Shown here piece after piece: positions 17,220-25,511 of a stretch of DNA of 57,423 bases. Position numbers and translations under genes: made by a program. The notes beneath the pieces were generated by a model that was not told where the DNA came from, ran no database searches, and saw only the letters and a program-made list of their open reading frames with translations. Position 1 is the stretch's first letter. Each line of letters begins with the position of its first letter. Source of the stretch: Halorubrum sp. F4 (GTDB lineage: Archaea > Halobacteriota > Halobacteria > Halobacteriales > Haloferacaceae); assembly GCF_027257195.1 (NCBI RefSeq), contig NZ_JAPDFS010000004.1, positions 146,270-203,692 of the forward strand. The letters are read 5' to 3'.

Positions 17220-17240
17220 GCCGGAGTCGGCTCCGGCTTT
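17220..17240 (+). terminator. Hairpin plus short T run after sdhA
   Basis: GCCGGAG (17220-17226) pairs with CTCCGGC (17231-17237) across TCGG and is followed by TTT, two bases after the sdhA stop. Archaeal termination mostly needs U runs, so this may instead stabilise the mRNA 3' end. Confidence 0.5.
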
Positions 17241-17388
17241 CGGCGCGAATCGTTCACGGTTCTCTATGCGTCGTCGGTCGAAAGTGGCGACGGAACACGT
17301 CCGATTCCGTCGTACGATACTTCCCTCGACGAGGACGATATCGGGCGTGAAACGGCTCGATGCGCGCTGCGTCGTCGGTCCCGATTAT

Positions 17389-17426
17389 TTCGACGATCGT
17401 TGAAGTAGGGGTTTATTATCGTCGAA
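17389..17426. promoter_or_regulatory. Operator-like repeats around the TATA box of the winged-helix gene
   Basis: TTCGACGAT (17389-17397) is perfectly inverted as ATCGTCGAA (17418-17426), enclosing TATA-like tttatta (17412-17418). A third half-site ATCGTTGAA at 17396-17404 makes a near-perfect palindrome with the first, centred on ACGATCGT. Repeats placed on both sides of the TATA element of a regulator gene suggest autorepression. Confidence 0.55.
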
Positions 17427-17444
17427 GTCATGGGATCGAGTAAG

Positions 17445-17672
17445 ATGTTAGAGACAGAGACGGCGCACGCGGCGGCTCCCGCGCTGCCGCCGGAGCTGCA
17501 GTCTCCGCGCGCGAAGCTGGTGTACCTCTATCTGACGACCAACGGGCACGCGACGGTCTCGGAGATGGGTGACTCGCTCGACATGAAGAAGATGTCGCTG
17601 TACAGCATCCTGAAGACGCTTCGGGAACAGGACGTGGTCGCCCGCGACGGCGACGCCTACACGCCGAGCTGA
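17445..17672 (+). CDS. Small winged helix-turn-helix regulator
   Basis: A single-domain winged-helix protein of about 75 residues: PRAKLVYLYLTTNGHATVSE, MGDSLDMKKMSLYSILKTLR (recognition helix) and QDVVARDGDAYTPS (wing). It resembles the stand-alone MarR/TrmB-like HTH proteins of haloarchaea. An in-frame ATG five codons upstream (17430) exists, but the TATA-like element at 17411-17418 is about 30 nt from ATG 17445, fitting a leaderless start there. Target unknown; the repeats at its promoter suggest itself. It follows sdhA by more than 200 nt and need not regulate it. Confidence 0.8.
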   Translation: MLETETAHAAAPALPPELQSPRAKLVYLYLTTNGHATVSEMGDSLDMKKMSLYSILKTLREQDVVARDGDAYTPS

Positions 17673-17749
17673 CGCGTCGGTTCACCTCCCGCCGATGGCC
17701 GCTCGCGACGCCCCGGAGGATTTAGGTCGCGGAACGCCCCAGTACGGCC

Positions 17750-18385
17750 GTGGACGCAACCCAGGAGGAGTTCGCGAACCCGTTCGGGATGGACGCCGAC
17801 TGCGAGAACTGTGAGAGGCTGTGCGACGCCCGCGATCGCGTGATCCACGGCTACGGGGACGTGGGCGCGGAGTTCCTCGTCGTCGGCGAGCGACCCACGG
17901 CGGCCGCCGAGCGTAACGGCGTCCCCCTCACCGGCGAGGGCGGCGGCGAGCGCGTCCAGTCGATCTTCGCCGACCTCGGGTTCGTCAGGTCGCCTCCGGA
18001 TGCGACGGAACCCGACGTACAGAACGTCTTCTTCACGAACCTCACGCGCTGTCGGCACCCGGATCGAGTCCCGACCGACGAGGAAGTGACGACCTGTGAG
18101 CCGTTCCTCAACGCGGAGATCCGGATGATCAACCCGCAGATCATCGTCCCCGTCGGCGGGCGGGCGCTCCGCGAGCTCGCGGTGGCGTACACGACCCGCC
18201 GGCCGGACTCCTTCGACGTCGAAAGCGAGCACGCCACGACCATCCGCGGGCGTGGCTTCGAGATCGTCCCGATGCGCGAACCGGACTCGATGACCGACGA
18301 CGAGGCGGCGGCGTTTCTCGATCACATGCGCGAGAACGTGTTGAGCCGGGACTACCGGCAGACGAAGGGTCGCCGGAGCCGGTGA
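17750..18385 (+). CDS. Uracil-DNA-glycosylase-superfamily protein (family-4-like)
   Basis: A 211-residue protein starting at GTG, with TATA-like gatttagg about 28 nt upstream. Cysteines C18, C21 and C25 (CENCERLC), with FFTNLTRCRHP and TTCEPFLNAEIRMINP, resemble the 4Fe-4S arrangement of family-4 glycosylases. Motif A reads VVGERPTAAAERNGVPLTG where active enzymes have GEAPG, and PQIIVPVGGRALRELA matches the usual VALG segment. The changed motif A means uracil excision is not assured; it may have another base or role. Confidence 0.75.
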   Translation: MDATQEEFANPFGMDADCENCERLCDARDRVIHGYGDVGAEFLVVGERPTAAAERNGVPLTGEGGGERVQSIFADLGFVRSPPDATEPDVQNVFFTNLTRCRHPDRVPTDEEVTTCEPFLNAEIRMINPQIIVPVGGRALRELAVAYTTRRPDSFDVESEHATTIRGRGFEIVPMREPDSMTDDEAAAFLDHMRENVLSRDYRQTKGRRSR

Positions 18386-18405
18386 GTTCGGGCCGAACTC
18401 GACCG

Positions 18406-19572
18406 CTACTCGTCCCCCGAGTCGAAGGCGTCGTCGAGGGCCCCCTCCATCCCGTCGTCGTCGGTCCCGAACGCGCAGTCGATGAGGATGTGTCCGCCGA
18501 GCGTCGTCGGCGAGATGACCTGGTCCGCACCGGCCCGCCGGAGCTTGTCGATGTTCTCCCGCTGGGTCGCGGCCGCGACGATCCGCACGTCGGAATTGAG
18601 TTGGCGGGCCGTGAGGATCGCCAGCGCGTCGCGGGCGTCGTCGTTGGTCGCGACCACGACCGCGCGGGCGTCCTCGACGTGGGCGCGGTGGAGGGGCTCC
18701 ACGTCGCTCGGATCCGCGGTGAGTACGGGAATCGACCGCTCGTCGAGCCGCCGTGCGGCGGTCTCGTCGGTGGTCACGACGGCGTATTCGACGCCGTCCC
18801 GCTCCGCGAGTTCTTCGAGTATCGGTTCCGTCAAGTCCCCGTAACCCAACACGAGGACGTGGCCGTCGAGGAGGTCGAACTGTTTCTCTGTCATCTTTCC
18901 GAGCGCCTTGGAGAGCTGTGCCTCGATCGCGGGCGTGAGCAGGACCCCGAGCGCGACCGCGAACGCGGCGACGTTCATCACGAGCGCGGAGAGCACGAAC
19001 AGCTTGGCGATCCCCGTATCGGGAGTCACGTCGCCGTATCCGACCGTCGAGGCGGTGACGACGGTGAAGTAGAACGCGTCGACGATCGTGTCGACCCCGC
19101 CGAACTCGTCGCGGAGCGCGTAGGAACCGACGGTCCCGTACGAGATGGCGGCCGCGAGCGACGCCGCGGCGGCGAGTTGCGTCGGAGAGGGAGTGAACTC
19201 CCGGTCGAATCGCTTCCGATTGATCACGAGCGCAGGGACGGAGACGAGCGAGAACACGACGAGCGGCAGCGAGAACACCGACACCTGTAACAGCCCCTGG
19301 ATCGCGGTCAGCGGGAGCAGGATCGCGGTGGAGTGCCAGCCGACGCGGTACCCCCGTCTGAGCGCGAACCCGCTCCCGAGCATCGCGAAGCCGGTGATCG
19401 TTCCGGTGAATCCGACGGTACGGCGGACGATATCCGGAATGTACGGCGAGAGGGGGCCCTGAACGCTGAAACCGCTGATATGCAACAGCCCGACGACGAT
19501 GGAGAGCAGCGCCACGCCGAACGTCAGGAACACCGAGGCTCGTACCGAGACCCACTCGCGGCTCCGCTCCAT
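18406..19572 (-). CDS. Potassium channel with cytoplasmic NAD-binding (RCK/TrkA-N) domain
   Basis: A 388-residue protein. About four N-terminal helices precede a two-helix pore module with selectivity filter TASTVGYGDVTP (near residue 179). A Rossmann RCK domain starts at HVLVLGYGDLTEPILEELAE (near residue 242) and includes VVVATNDDARDALAILTARQ. Such channels gate K+ flow in response to nucleotides or ions. I start at ATG 19572 because a TATA-like ggatttaag (about 19594-19603) lies about 27 nt upstream; an in-frame ATG 34 codons earlier is unlikely. It is divergent from two TrkA-C-type membrane proteins. Confidence 0.9.
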   Translation of the reverse strand: MERSREWVSVRASVFLTFGVALLSIVVGLLHISGFSVQGPLSPYIPDIVRRTVGFTGTITGFAMLGSGFALRRGYRVGWHSTAILLPLTAIQGLLQVSVFSLPLVVFSLVSVPALVINRKRFDREFTPSPTQLAAAASLAAAISYGTVGSYALRDEFGGVDTIVDAFYFTVVTASTVGYGDVTPDTGIAKLFVLSALVMNVAAFAVALGVLLTPAIEAQLSKALGKMTEKQFDLLDGHVLVLGYGDLTEPILEELAERDGVEYAVVTTDETAARRLDERSIPVLTADPSDVEPLHRAHVEDARAVVVATNDDARDALAILTARQLNSDVRIVAAATQRENIDKLRRAGADQVISPTTLGGHILIDCAFGTDDDGMEGALDDAFDSGDE

Positions 19573-19690
19573 GGGCTTCCGGTGGCCGACACCGGACTTA
19601 AATCCCTCGTGGACGGCGCGCGGACCCGAAGGGCGAAGCCGTCGTCGACGGCGGCGGTACTGGTTTAACCTCACCGGCTATGATGGAGGT

Positions 19691-21004
19691 ATGGCGCTCC
19701 CGGTCGAGATCCTGTTCGGCATCTACCTCGGCGTCCTCACGGGGATAATCCCCGCGCTGGTCGCCGGGGTGCTCGGGTTCATCTTCAAATACTTCACGGG
19801 GGTGACGATCCCCGGGCTCGGGGTCGTGGCGCTCGCGCTCGCGATCGCGGGAGTGAACGGCGGACTGCTCGCGTTGAACGACCAGACGATCCGCAGCTCC
19901 AACCGCGCACCGGCGATACTCACGGCGATCCTCGTCGTGTTGATGCTCTCGCTGTACGCCCACGCACAGGGGGACAAGCTCGGCGCGAACGTCCCGAAGC
20001 GCGTCTCCTTCCGGAAGCTCCGCGAACGGACGCTCTCGACGGACGTCGTCGAACTCGTCGGCGGGCGCGGTCAGGTCCGCGTCACCGTCGCCGGCGAGGT
20101 GAGCGACATGGAGGGATACCCGCCGCTCCCCGCCGAGACGCGCCGAGCGATCGCCGAGGGCGAGTGGACGTTCCCCGCCGACGTGCCGCTCGCCGAGTTG
20201 GAGACGCGGTTCGCCGAGCGGCTGAAGACGGAGCTCGAACTCGCCGACGTCAGCGTCCGGATCGACGAGGAAGCGCGCGCGACGGTGACGGCGGCGCCGC
20301 CCACGGGCGGGCTGTCGAAACGCGTTCCGAAGGGGAAACGGGCCGTGTCGGTTCCCGCGCTCGTTCCGACCGGCCTCGCCCGTGGGGACGTGGTCAGGAT
20401 CGTTACGGCCGACCTCACGGTCGAAGGAACGCTCCTGGCGGCGAAATCCGGCGGGAAACCCGTCGAGGGGGCCAGCGGCGGAGCCACCCTCCCCGCGACG
20501 GGCGGAGACGACCCGGAGGCGGAGCCGCGCCCGGAGGACGGCCGGACGGCCGACCCTCGGAGCGACGGGGATCCCCGGACCGACGGCGGCGAGGCGGCGC
20601 CGGTCACGACGTCCCCGCCGAAGACCGGGACCACGACCGGCGGAGAGGGACGGGTGACCGTCGCGGTCGATCGCTCCGAGGCGGCGCCCTTGCTGCGGGC
20701 CGGGCGCGGACGGGTGCTCGTGTGTTCGCGCGGGACGCGCCGGGAGTTCGAGTTGACGACGCTGTTGCGGCGGGCGGGCAAGCGGTTCCGGAAGGTGACG
20801 GTCGTCGCCGGCGGCGCGCTCGACGGCCACACCATCGGCGAGGCGAGCGTTCGAGAGACGTACGACGTCGCGGTGCTGGCGGCGCGCCATGACGCGAAGT
20901 GGACCGTCGCCCCGAGCGGAAGCCAGCCGCTCTCCGCGGGCGACGAACTGTTCGTCGTCGGCACCCGCGAGGCGCTCGATCGCTTCGGGGAGGTGGCGTC
21001 GTGA
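19691..21004 (+). CDS. Membrane protein with TrkA-C (RCK_C)-like domains, first of pair
   Basis: A 437-residue protein. Three hydrophobic segments span residues 1-100 (LFGIYLGVLTGIIPALVAGV first). A soluble half follows with RVTVAGEVSDMEG and LVPTGLARGDVVRIVTADL. A Gly/Pro/Asp-rich linker (about 255-325) leads to a final RCK_C-like domain (TVVAGGALDGHTIGEASVRE, then LSAGDELFVVGTREALDRF). TATA-like tggtttaac at 19660-19668 supports ATG 19691. It probably senses ligand for K+ transport with the divergent channel; this is inferred from context. The next gene overlaps by GTGA. Confidence 0.7.
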   Translation: MALPVEILFGIYLGVLTGIIPALVAGVLGFIFKYFTGVTIPGLGVVALALAIAGVNGGLLALNDQTIRSSNRAPAILTAILVVLMLSLYAHAQGDKLGANVPKRVSFRKLRERTLSTDVVELVGGRGQVRVTVAGEVSDMEGYPPLPAETRRAIAEGEWTFPADVPLAELETRFAERLKTELELADVSVRIDEEARATVTAAPPTGGLSKRVPKGKRAVSVPALVPTGLARGDVVRIVTADLTVEGTLLAAKSGGKPVEGASGGATLPATGGDDPEAEPRPEDGRTADPRSDGDPRTDGGEAAPVTTSPPKTGTTTGGEGRVTVAVDRSEAAPLLRAGRGRVLVCSRGTRREFELTTLLRRAGKRFRKVTVVAGGALDGHTIGEASVRETYDVAVLAARHDAKWTVAPSGSQPLSAGDELFVVGTREALDRFGEVAS

Positions 21005-22350
21005 CGGCGACCACCACGGGCGCTTCGCGGATGGTGGCGGCCGCGAGCGGCGTGGGGTTCGGCGATCCGCGCGCCGCGGCGATCACGCTCGTCACGTTCG
21101 GGGTCCTCGCGGTGGTCGTGTCGGCGTCGGGCGCGCTCGTCTACCGGTGGTACTTCCGATCGGAGATACCGGAGGGCGTCGCGGTCCTGCTCGGCGTCTC
21201 GATCGTCGCGTTGTACCTCAACACCACGTCGCTCGGGGCGCTCGTCAGCGCGGAGACGGCCGAACTGCTCACCGTCGAGGCCGTCGTGTTCAACGTGACC
21301 GCGCTCGGGCTCGCGGCCGTCGTCTCTCCGGTGGGTCGGTACGCGGGCGATCGGCTCGCCGTCGACGTCTTCGCGTTGTCGGGGATGAAAGGTATCGAGG
21401 GCGAGATGAGTCGGTTCGTCAGGACCGTGGGCCGGATGACGCCGGTGACGCTCCCGGCCGCCGAGGCGATCGAGGACATGGACACCTACGAGCCGGTCTC
21501 CCCCGAAAAGAAGGCCGAGATGGCCGATCGAACGCTGATATTCGCCCGCGGGCTCACGGTCGAGCAGCTCCGCGAGCGGCTCGTCGAGCGCGTGAAGGCG
21601 GACTACGGGGTCGGCTACGTCGACGTCGACGTCACCGAGGACGGGACGCTCGAGTACTTCGCGGTCGGCTCGCGGGTGACCGGCCTCGGCCCGACGCTCG
21701 CGCCCGGTCGGGTCGCGGTCGCTCTCTCCGCGGACCCGCCGAACAACGCGACTGCCGGCGACATGGTCCAGATCTGGCGGGCGGCTCCCGACCCGGAACG
21801 CGTCGCCACCGGGGAGCTCCGGGGCGTCGCCGGCGACGCCGCCACGGTCGCGCTCGACGAGTCGGACGCCGAGGAACTCTCCGTCGAGGGCGGCTACCGG
21901 TTGGTGACGCTCCCGGCGGAGCCGCAGGCCGACCGCGAGTTCGCCTCGTTGCTCCGGAACGCCGACGAGACGATGGCGACGGTGACGGTCGAGGAAGGGA
22001 GCGAGCTCGTCGGCACGACCGTCGGCGAGGTGAGCGCGGTCGTCGCCGCGATCCGCCCCACCGACGGATCGGTTCAGCCGATCCCGCGCCGCGCGTACGC
22101 GTTCGCGGCCGGCGACACGGCGTTTCTGGTCGGCCGACCCGACGCGATCCGTCGGTTCGAGACGGGTGCGAACCGCGTCGGGAGGGGAGGGAGCGAGGGC
22201 GGAAGCCCGGTCGACGAGCCGACGACCTCGGCGGACGTCGAGGGTGCGACGGACGCCGGAAACGCGGCCGATACCGGAGACGCGGCGAAAACCTCGGACG
22301 GGTCGCCGTCCGGTGGGGTCCCGGCGGACGAGGACGTGACACAACGCTAA
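21001..22350 (+). CDS. Membrane protein with TrkA-C (RCK_C)-like domains, second of pair
   Basis: A 449-residue protein starting at GTG 21001, overlapping the previous stop by 4 nt. Three N-terminal helices (ITLVTFGVLAVVVSASGALV first) precede soluble domains. These contain LTVEQLRERLVERVKADYGV, VATGELRGVAGDAATVALDE, and the RCK_C-like VEEGSELVGTTVGEVSAVVA then FAAGDTAFLVGRPDAIRRFE. The last 50 residues are low-complexity and acidic. Its architecture parallels the preceding gene, suggesting they form a heteromer. I cannot identify a pore filter in either, so they are likely regulatory or scaffolding. Confidence 0.7.
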   Translation: MTATTTGASRMVAAASGVGFGDPRAAAITLVTFGVLAVVVSASGALVYRWYFRSEIPEGVAVLLGVSIVALYLNTTSLGALVSAETAELLTVEAVVFNVTALGLAAVVSPVGRYAGDRLAVDVFALSGMKGIEGEMSRFVRTVGRMTPVTLPAAEAIEDMDTYEPVSPEKKAEMADRTLIFARGLTVEQLRERLVERVKADYGVGYVDVDVTEDGTLEYFAVGSRVTGLGPTLAPGRVAVALSADPPNNATAGDMVQIWRAAPDPERVATGELRGVAGDAATVALDESDAEELSVEGGYRLVTLPAEPQADREFASLLRNADETMATVTVEEGSELVGTTVGEVSAVVAAIRPTDGSVQPIPRRAYAFAAGDTAFLVGRPDAIRRFETGANRVGRGGSEGGSPVDEPTTSADVEGATDAGNAADTGDAAKTSDGSPSGGVPADEDVTQR

Positions 22351-22375
22351 TGGCGCGTCCCCGCGGGGATCCGGT

Positions 22376-22648
22376 ATGGAGTGGAAGCTGTTCGCGGACC
22401 TCGCGGAGATCGCCGGCGACCGCGTCGTCGCGGTCGACGCCGAACCGGGCGACACGGTCGGAGACGCATTCGAGAGCCTGCTCGAGGCGCATCCGGCGCT
22501 TCGCGACCGCGTCCTCGACGACGGCGAGGTGGCGGACCACATCAACGTGCTCCGTAACGGGAGCAACGTCCACCACGAGGACGGGATGGAGACGAGACTG
22601 GAGCCCGGCGACGAGCTCGCGCTGTTCCCGCCGGTGAGCGGCGGATAG
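22376..22648 (+). CDS. samp1: Ubiquitin-like small archaeal modifier protein / MoaD-family sulfur carrier
   Basis: A 90-residue beta-grasp protein, MEWKLFADLAEIAGDRVVAV to ELALFPPVSGG. The C-terminal diglycine after PPVS is the activation site for UbaA-type E1 enzymes. Homologues (Haloferax SAMP1) modify proteins on lysine and also donate sulfur for molybdopterin synthesis. The gene starts 25 nt after the TrkA-C gene and may be co-transcribed. No E1 or JAMM protease lies in the window. The distinction between SAMP1 and plain MoaD rests on similarity, so the symbol is tentative. Confidence 0.85.
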   Translation: MEWKLFADLAEIAGDRVVAVDAEPGDTVGDAFESLLEAHPALRDRVLDDGEVADHINVLRNGSNVHHEDGMETRLEPGDELALFPPVSGG

Positions 22649-22736
22649 GGGTCGACGTCGACTCCGGCAACGTCCGTCGATCCGCCCCGCGAACCGGATC
22701 GGTCGTTTAAACCGATCGCGCGCCGGAGTGGCGGAC

Positions 22737-23813
22737 ATGAGCGACGACGAGACGGACGCCGCGGACCACCAAGGAGACGCCGCGGACCACGAGACGGACG
22801 GGCCGGAACACGGTGCTCACCCCCATCGCGAGGAGTTCGGCGAGGATCCCGTCGGACACGCGCGCGTCGGCGCGGGCATGACCGTCGGCGAGCTCCTCGA
22901 GACGTACGGCGAGGCCGGGATCGGCGCGGCCGACGTCCACGAGGCGGGCGACGTGCTCGCCGAGATGTTCGGGAACGACGACTGTACCGTCTTTCTCTCG
23001 CTCGCGGGCGCGATGGTCCCCGCGGGGATGCGCGGGATCGTCTCGGAGCTGATCCGCGACGGCTACGTCGACGCGCTGGTGACGACGGGCGCGAACCTCA
23101 CCCACGACACCATCGAGGCGATCGGCGGGAAACACCACCACGGCCGCACGCACGACCCCGAGAAGACGGCTCGGGAACACGACGAGGCCCTACGGGAGGA
23201 GGGCGTCGACCGCATCTACAACGTCTATCTCCCCCAGGAGCACTTCGCCGAGTTCGAGGGACACCTCCGCGAGGAGGTGTTCCCGGCGCTCGACGGCGAG
23301 GGATCCGTGTCGATAGCGGAGCTGTGTGCGGAACTCGGTCGGGCGAACGCCGCCGTGAACGAACGCGAGGGGATCACGGAGGACGCCGGCGTCGCCGCCG
23401 CCGCCTACGAGTCGGACGTGCCCGTCTACTGTCCGGCCGTCCAGGACTCGGTGTTGGGTCTTCAGGCGTGGATGTACGGCCAGACCGCCGACTTCACGCT
23501 CGACGCGCTGGCCGACATGACCGAGCTGACCGACCTCGCGTTCGACGCCGACGACGCCGGCTGTCTGCTCGTCGGGGGCGGGGTCCCGAAGAACTTCACG
23601 CTCCAGACGATGCTCGTGACTCCGCGGGCGTACGACTACGCGGTCCAGATAACGATGGACCCGCCGTCGACCGGCGGGCTCTCGGGAGCGACGTTGGAGG
23701 AGGCTCGCTCGTGGGGGAAACTGGAGACGGACGCGCGCAACGCCTCCGTCTACGGCGACGCGACCGTGTTGTTGCCGCTGCTCGTCGCCGCCGCTCGGGA
23801 GCGGGTCGAATGA
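22737..23813 (+). CDS. dys: Deoxyhypusine synthase
   Basis: A 358-residue enzyme that transfers a butylamine group to a lysine of aIF5A as the first step of hypusine formation. Motifs include VFLSLAGAMVPAGMRGIVSE, DALVTTGANLTHDTIEAIGG, CPAVQDSVLGLQAW and LVGGGVPKNFTLQTM; the Lys of GGGVPKNF is the expected catalytic residue. TATA-like gtttaaac (22704-22711) is about 28 nt before ATG 22737, so I prefer it to the GTG three codons upstream (22728). The N-terminal 35 residues are His/Asp-rich and likely disordered. Confidence 0.95.
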   Translation: MSDDETDAADHQGDAADHETDGPEHGAHPHREEFGEDPVGHARVGAGMTVGELLETYGEAGIGAADVHEAGDVLAEMFGNDDCTVFLSLAGAMVPAGMRGIVSELIRDGYVDALVTTGANLTHDTIEAIGGKHHHGRTHDPEKTAREHDEALREEGVDRIYNVYLPQEHFAEFEGHLREEVFPALDGEGSVSIAELCAELGRANAAVNEREGITEDAGVAAAAYESDVPVYCPAVQDSVLGLQAWMYGQTADFTLDALADMTELTDLAFDADDAGCLLVGGGVPKNFTLQTMLVTPRAYDYAVQITMDPPSTGGLSGATLEEARSWGKLETDARNASVYGDATVLLPLLVAAARERVE

Positions 23814-23817
23814 CTCG

Positions 23818-23840
23818 TAATTAGATGTAATTAGATTTTA
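23818..23840 (+). promoter_or_regulatory. Phased direct repeats at the ribbon-helix-helix gene promoter
   Basis: TAATTAGAT occurs at 23818-23826 and 23828-23836, a 10-bp period (one helical turn), and runs into TATA-like attttag (23835-23841), about 28 nt before the start codon. CopG/Arc-type regulators typically bind such tandem half-sites cooperatively, so this is a candidate autoregulatory operator. Confidence 0.55.
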
Positions 23841-23865
23841 GTGGCCGGATGGCGTCTCCCGGAAC

Positions 23866-24066
23866 ATGAGCGAGTACACGACGATCTCGTTGCGCAAGGA
23901 GTTCGTCGCGGACGTCGAGACGTACATCGAGGACGAGCCGTTCGGCTCGGTCAAGGAGTTCGTGAAACACGTCGTCGTTCGGGAGATGGAGTCGGACGAC
24001 GAGATCGGCGAGGAGGAAGCCCGGCAGATCGCCCGAAAGCTCCGGGAGTTGGGGTACATGGAGTGA
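23866..24066 (+). CDS. Ribbon-helix-helix (CopG-like) regulator
   Basis: A 66-residue protein. The strand YTTISLRKEFVADVETYIED and following helices FGSVKEFVKHVVVREM fit a ribbon-helix-helix DNA-binding fold; an acidic helix EEARQIARKLRELGYME closes it. The start is placed by the TATA-like element 28 nt upstream. The downstream gene overlaps its stop as GTGA. It may regulate itself and its partner. Confidence 0.75.
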   Translation: MSEYTTISLRKEFVADVETYIEDEPFGSVKEFVKHVVVREMESDDEIGEEEARQIARKLRELGYME

Positions 24067-24278
24067 CCCGAACGGTCGAGGAACGTTTCGACGAGTTCTT
24101 CGAACGGCTCTCCCGGGCGGACCTGATCCTCCTCTGTATGCCGCTTCTGTTTCTCGGCGGATACGGAGCCGGCGCGCTGGCGTTCGACGCCCGATCCGTC
24201 GCCATCGGGATCGCCTCGATCGCCTGTGCCCCGTTGATGTTCGAGGGACTCTTCGTGAACCCGCCGAACGACGGGTGA
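24063..24278 (+). CDS. Small membrane protein coupled to the RHH gene
   Basis: A 71-residue protein starting at GTG in a 4-nt overlap with the RHH stop. A charged N-terminus VEERFDEFFERLSRADLILL leads into two hydrophobic segments (LCMPLLFLGGYGAGALAF and VAIGIASIACAPLMFEGLF). No family recognised. Coupling to a DNA-binding protein suggests the pair acts together, possibly as a sensor and regulator, but this is only inference. Confidence 0.65.
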   Translation: MTRTVEERFDEFFERLSRADLILLCMPLLFLGGYGAGALAFDARSVAIGIASIACAPLMFEGLFVNPPNDG

Positions 24279-24324
24279 GCGGCCGCCGATCCTCCTCCTC
24301 GAACCGATCCGCGTGACGGACCGC

Positions 24325-25350
24325 TCACGATTCGAGACCCACGGCCTCCGCCAGCAGCTCGTGTGACCGCAGCGCGCCCCCGTGGTCGGGGACGACGTGC
24401 TGGATCATGACCTCGTCGACGCCGACGCGGTCGGCCAATTGGGACAGCAGGCCGTCGATCGTCTCCGGACTCCCGGAGATCGCCCGCGGCCACTCGCCGG
24501 GATCGAGCGTCGCGGGGGTCGGCTCCGGGACGCCGCCCAGCTCGTCGATCGCCTCCTCGACCGACGGCGTCGGCCCGAGCACGCCGCGTCGCATCCGCTC
24601 GTACGTCGCCTCCGCGGGCGCGCGCCGACGGGCCGCGGCCTCGTCGCTCTCGGCGGCGACCGCGTTGACCGCGAGCATCCCGTGCGGTTCGTCGGGACCG
24701 TCCGTCAGCTCGGAGGGCTCGAACCGCTCTCGGTACGTCTCGAAGGCGGCCTCGGCGTGGTTCGGGCGGATGAAGGCCGCGAAGCAGTACCGCGCACCGA
24801 GTTCCCCGGCGATCTCCGCGCTCGACGGGCTCGATCCGAGCACCCAGGGGACCGGCGGGGCGGCCCCGGATCGGGGGATCTCGAGGTCGGCGTACGCGTG
24901 GTCCGCGGGAAAGGCGTCGTACAGGTGGTTGATGACCGCGCGTATCTTCTCCGTGTGGTCGCCGTCGGGATCGTTCGTCCGCCGGTCCGTGCCGAGCGCG
25001 CGGTCGGCCGCGGGTGACCCGTTGGCTCGACCCAGTCCGGCGTCGATCCGCCCCGGTGCGAGCCCGTCGAGCGCGCCGAAGACCTCGGCGACCTTGAACG
25101 GGCTGTAGTGGTTGAGAAGAACCGCACCCGACCCGACCCGGATCGAGTCCGTGGCGGCCGCGAGCCGTCCGAGGAGCACCTCGGGGGTCGTTCCCGCGAG
25201 CCGGTCGCCCATCCCGTGGTGCTCGGCGACCCAGAACCGGGAACATCCGAGCCGCTCCGCCTGTTTCGCGGTCTCGACGGTGTTCGCGTAGGCGTCGGCG
25301 GCAGTCCCGCCGGCGGGGATCGGCGAGAGGTCGACGATGGAGAGGTCCAT
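24325..25350 (-). CDS. LLM-class flavin-dependent oxidoreductase (MsnO8-like)
   Basis: A luciferase-like monooxygenase of about 341 residues: MDLSIVDLSPIPAGGTAADA, RLGCSRFWVAEHHGMGDRLA, SIRVGSGAVLLNHYSPFKVA and GLAPGRIDAGLGRANGSP. The AEHH motif and NHYSPFKVAE are typical of the MsnO8-type group. The start is decided by the palindromic TATA-like ccgttaacgg (25372-25381, minus strand), about 26 nt before ATG 25350; an ATG three codons upstream (25359) would be too close. Substrate unknown. Confidence 0.87.
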   Translation of the reverse strand: MDLSIVDLSPIPAGGTAADAYANTVETAKQAERLGCSRFWVAEHHGMGDRLAGTTPEVLLGRLAAATDSIRVGSGAVLLNHYSPFKVAEVFGALDGLAPGRIDAGLGRANGSPAADRALGTDRRTNDPDGDHTEKIRAVINHLYDAFPADHAYADLEIPRSGAAPPVPWVLGSSPSSAEIAGELGARYCFAAFIRPNHAEAAFETYRERFEPSELTDGPDEPHGMLAVNAVAAESDEAAARRRAPAEATYERMRRGVLGPTPSVEEAIDELGGVPEPTPATLDPGEWPRAISGSPETIDGLLSQLADRVGVDEVMIQHVVPDHGGALRSHELLAEAVGLES

Positions 25351-25511
25351 GTCCGACATCGGAGGGTCCCGCCGTTAACGGTTGGGCTCGCGGCGGAGTA
25401 GTCCGACGATCCGGGAGCAAGTGGTCGTCGGTTCGGGACGAAACGTCGGTCGGTTCGGGACGGAGCGGCGGCTGTCGGGGGCGCGGATCGGTTGGGAGAA
25501 AGGGCGGAGAT

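Noticed and set aside
20071..22566. 831-residue open frame opposite the two TrkA-C genes
   Set aside because: Ser/Arg/Pro-rich composition and no recognisable motif; it mirrors the third-codon GC bias of two well-supported plus-strand genes.
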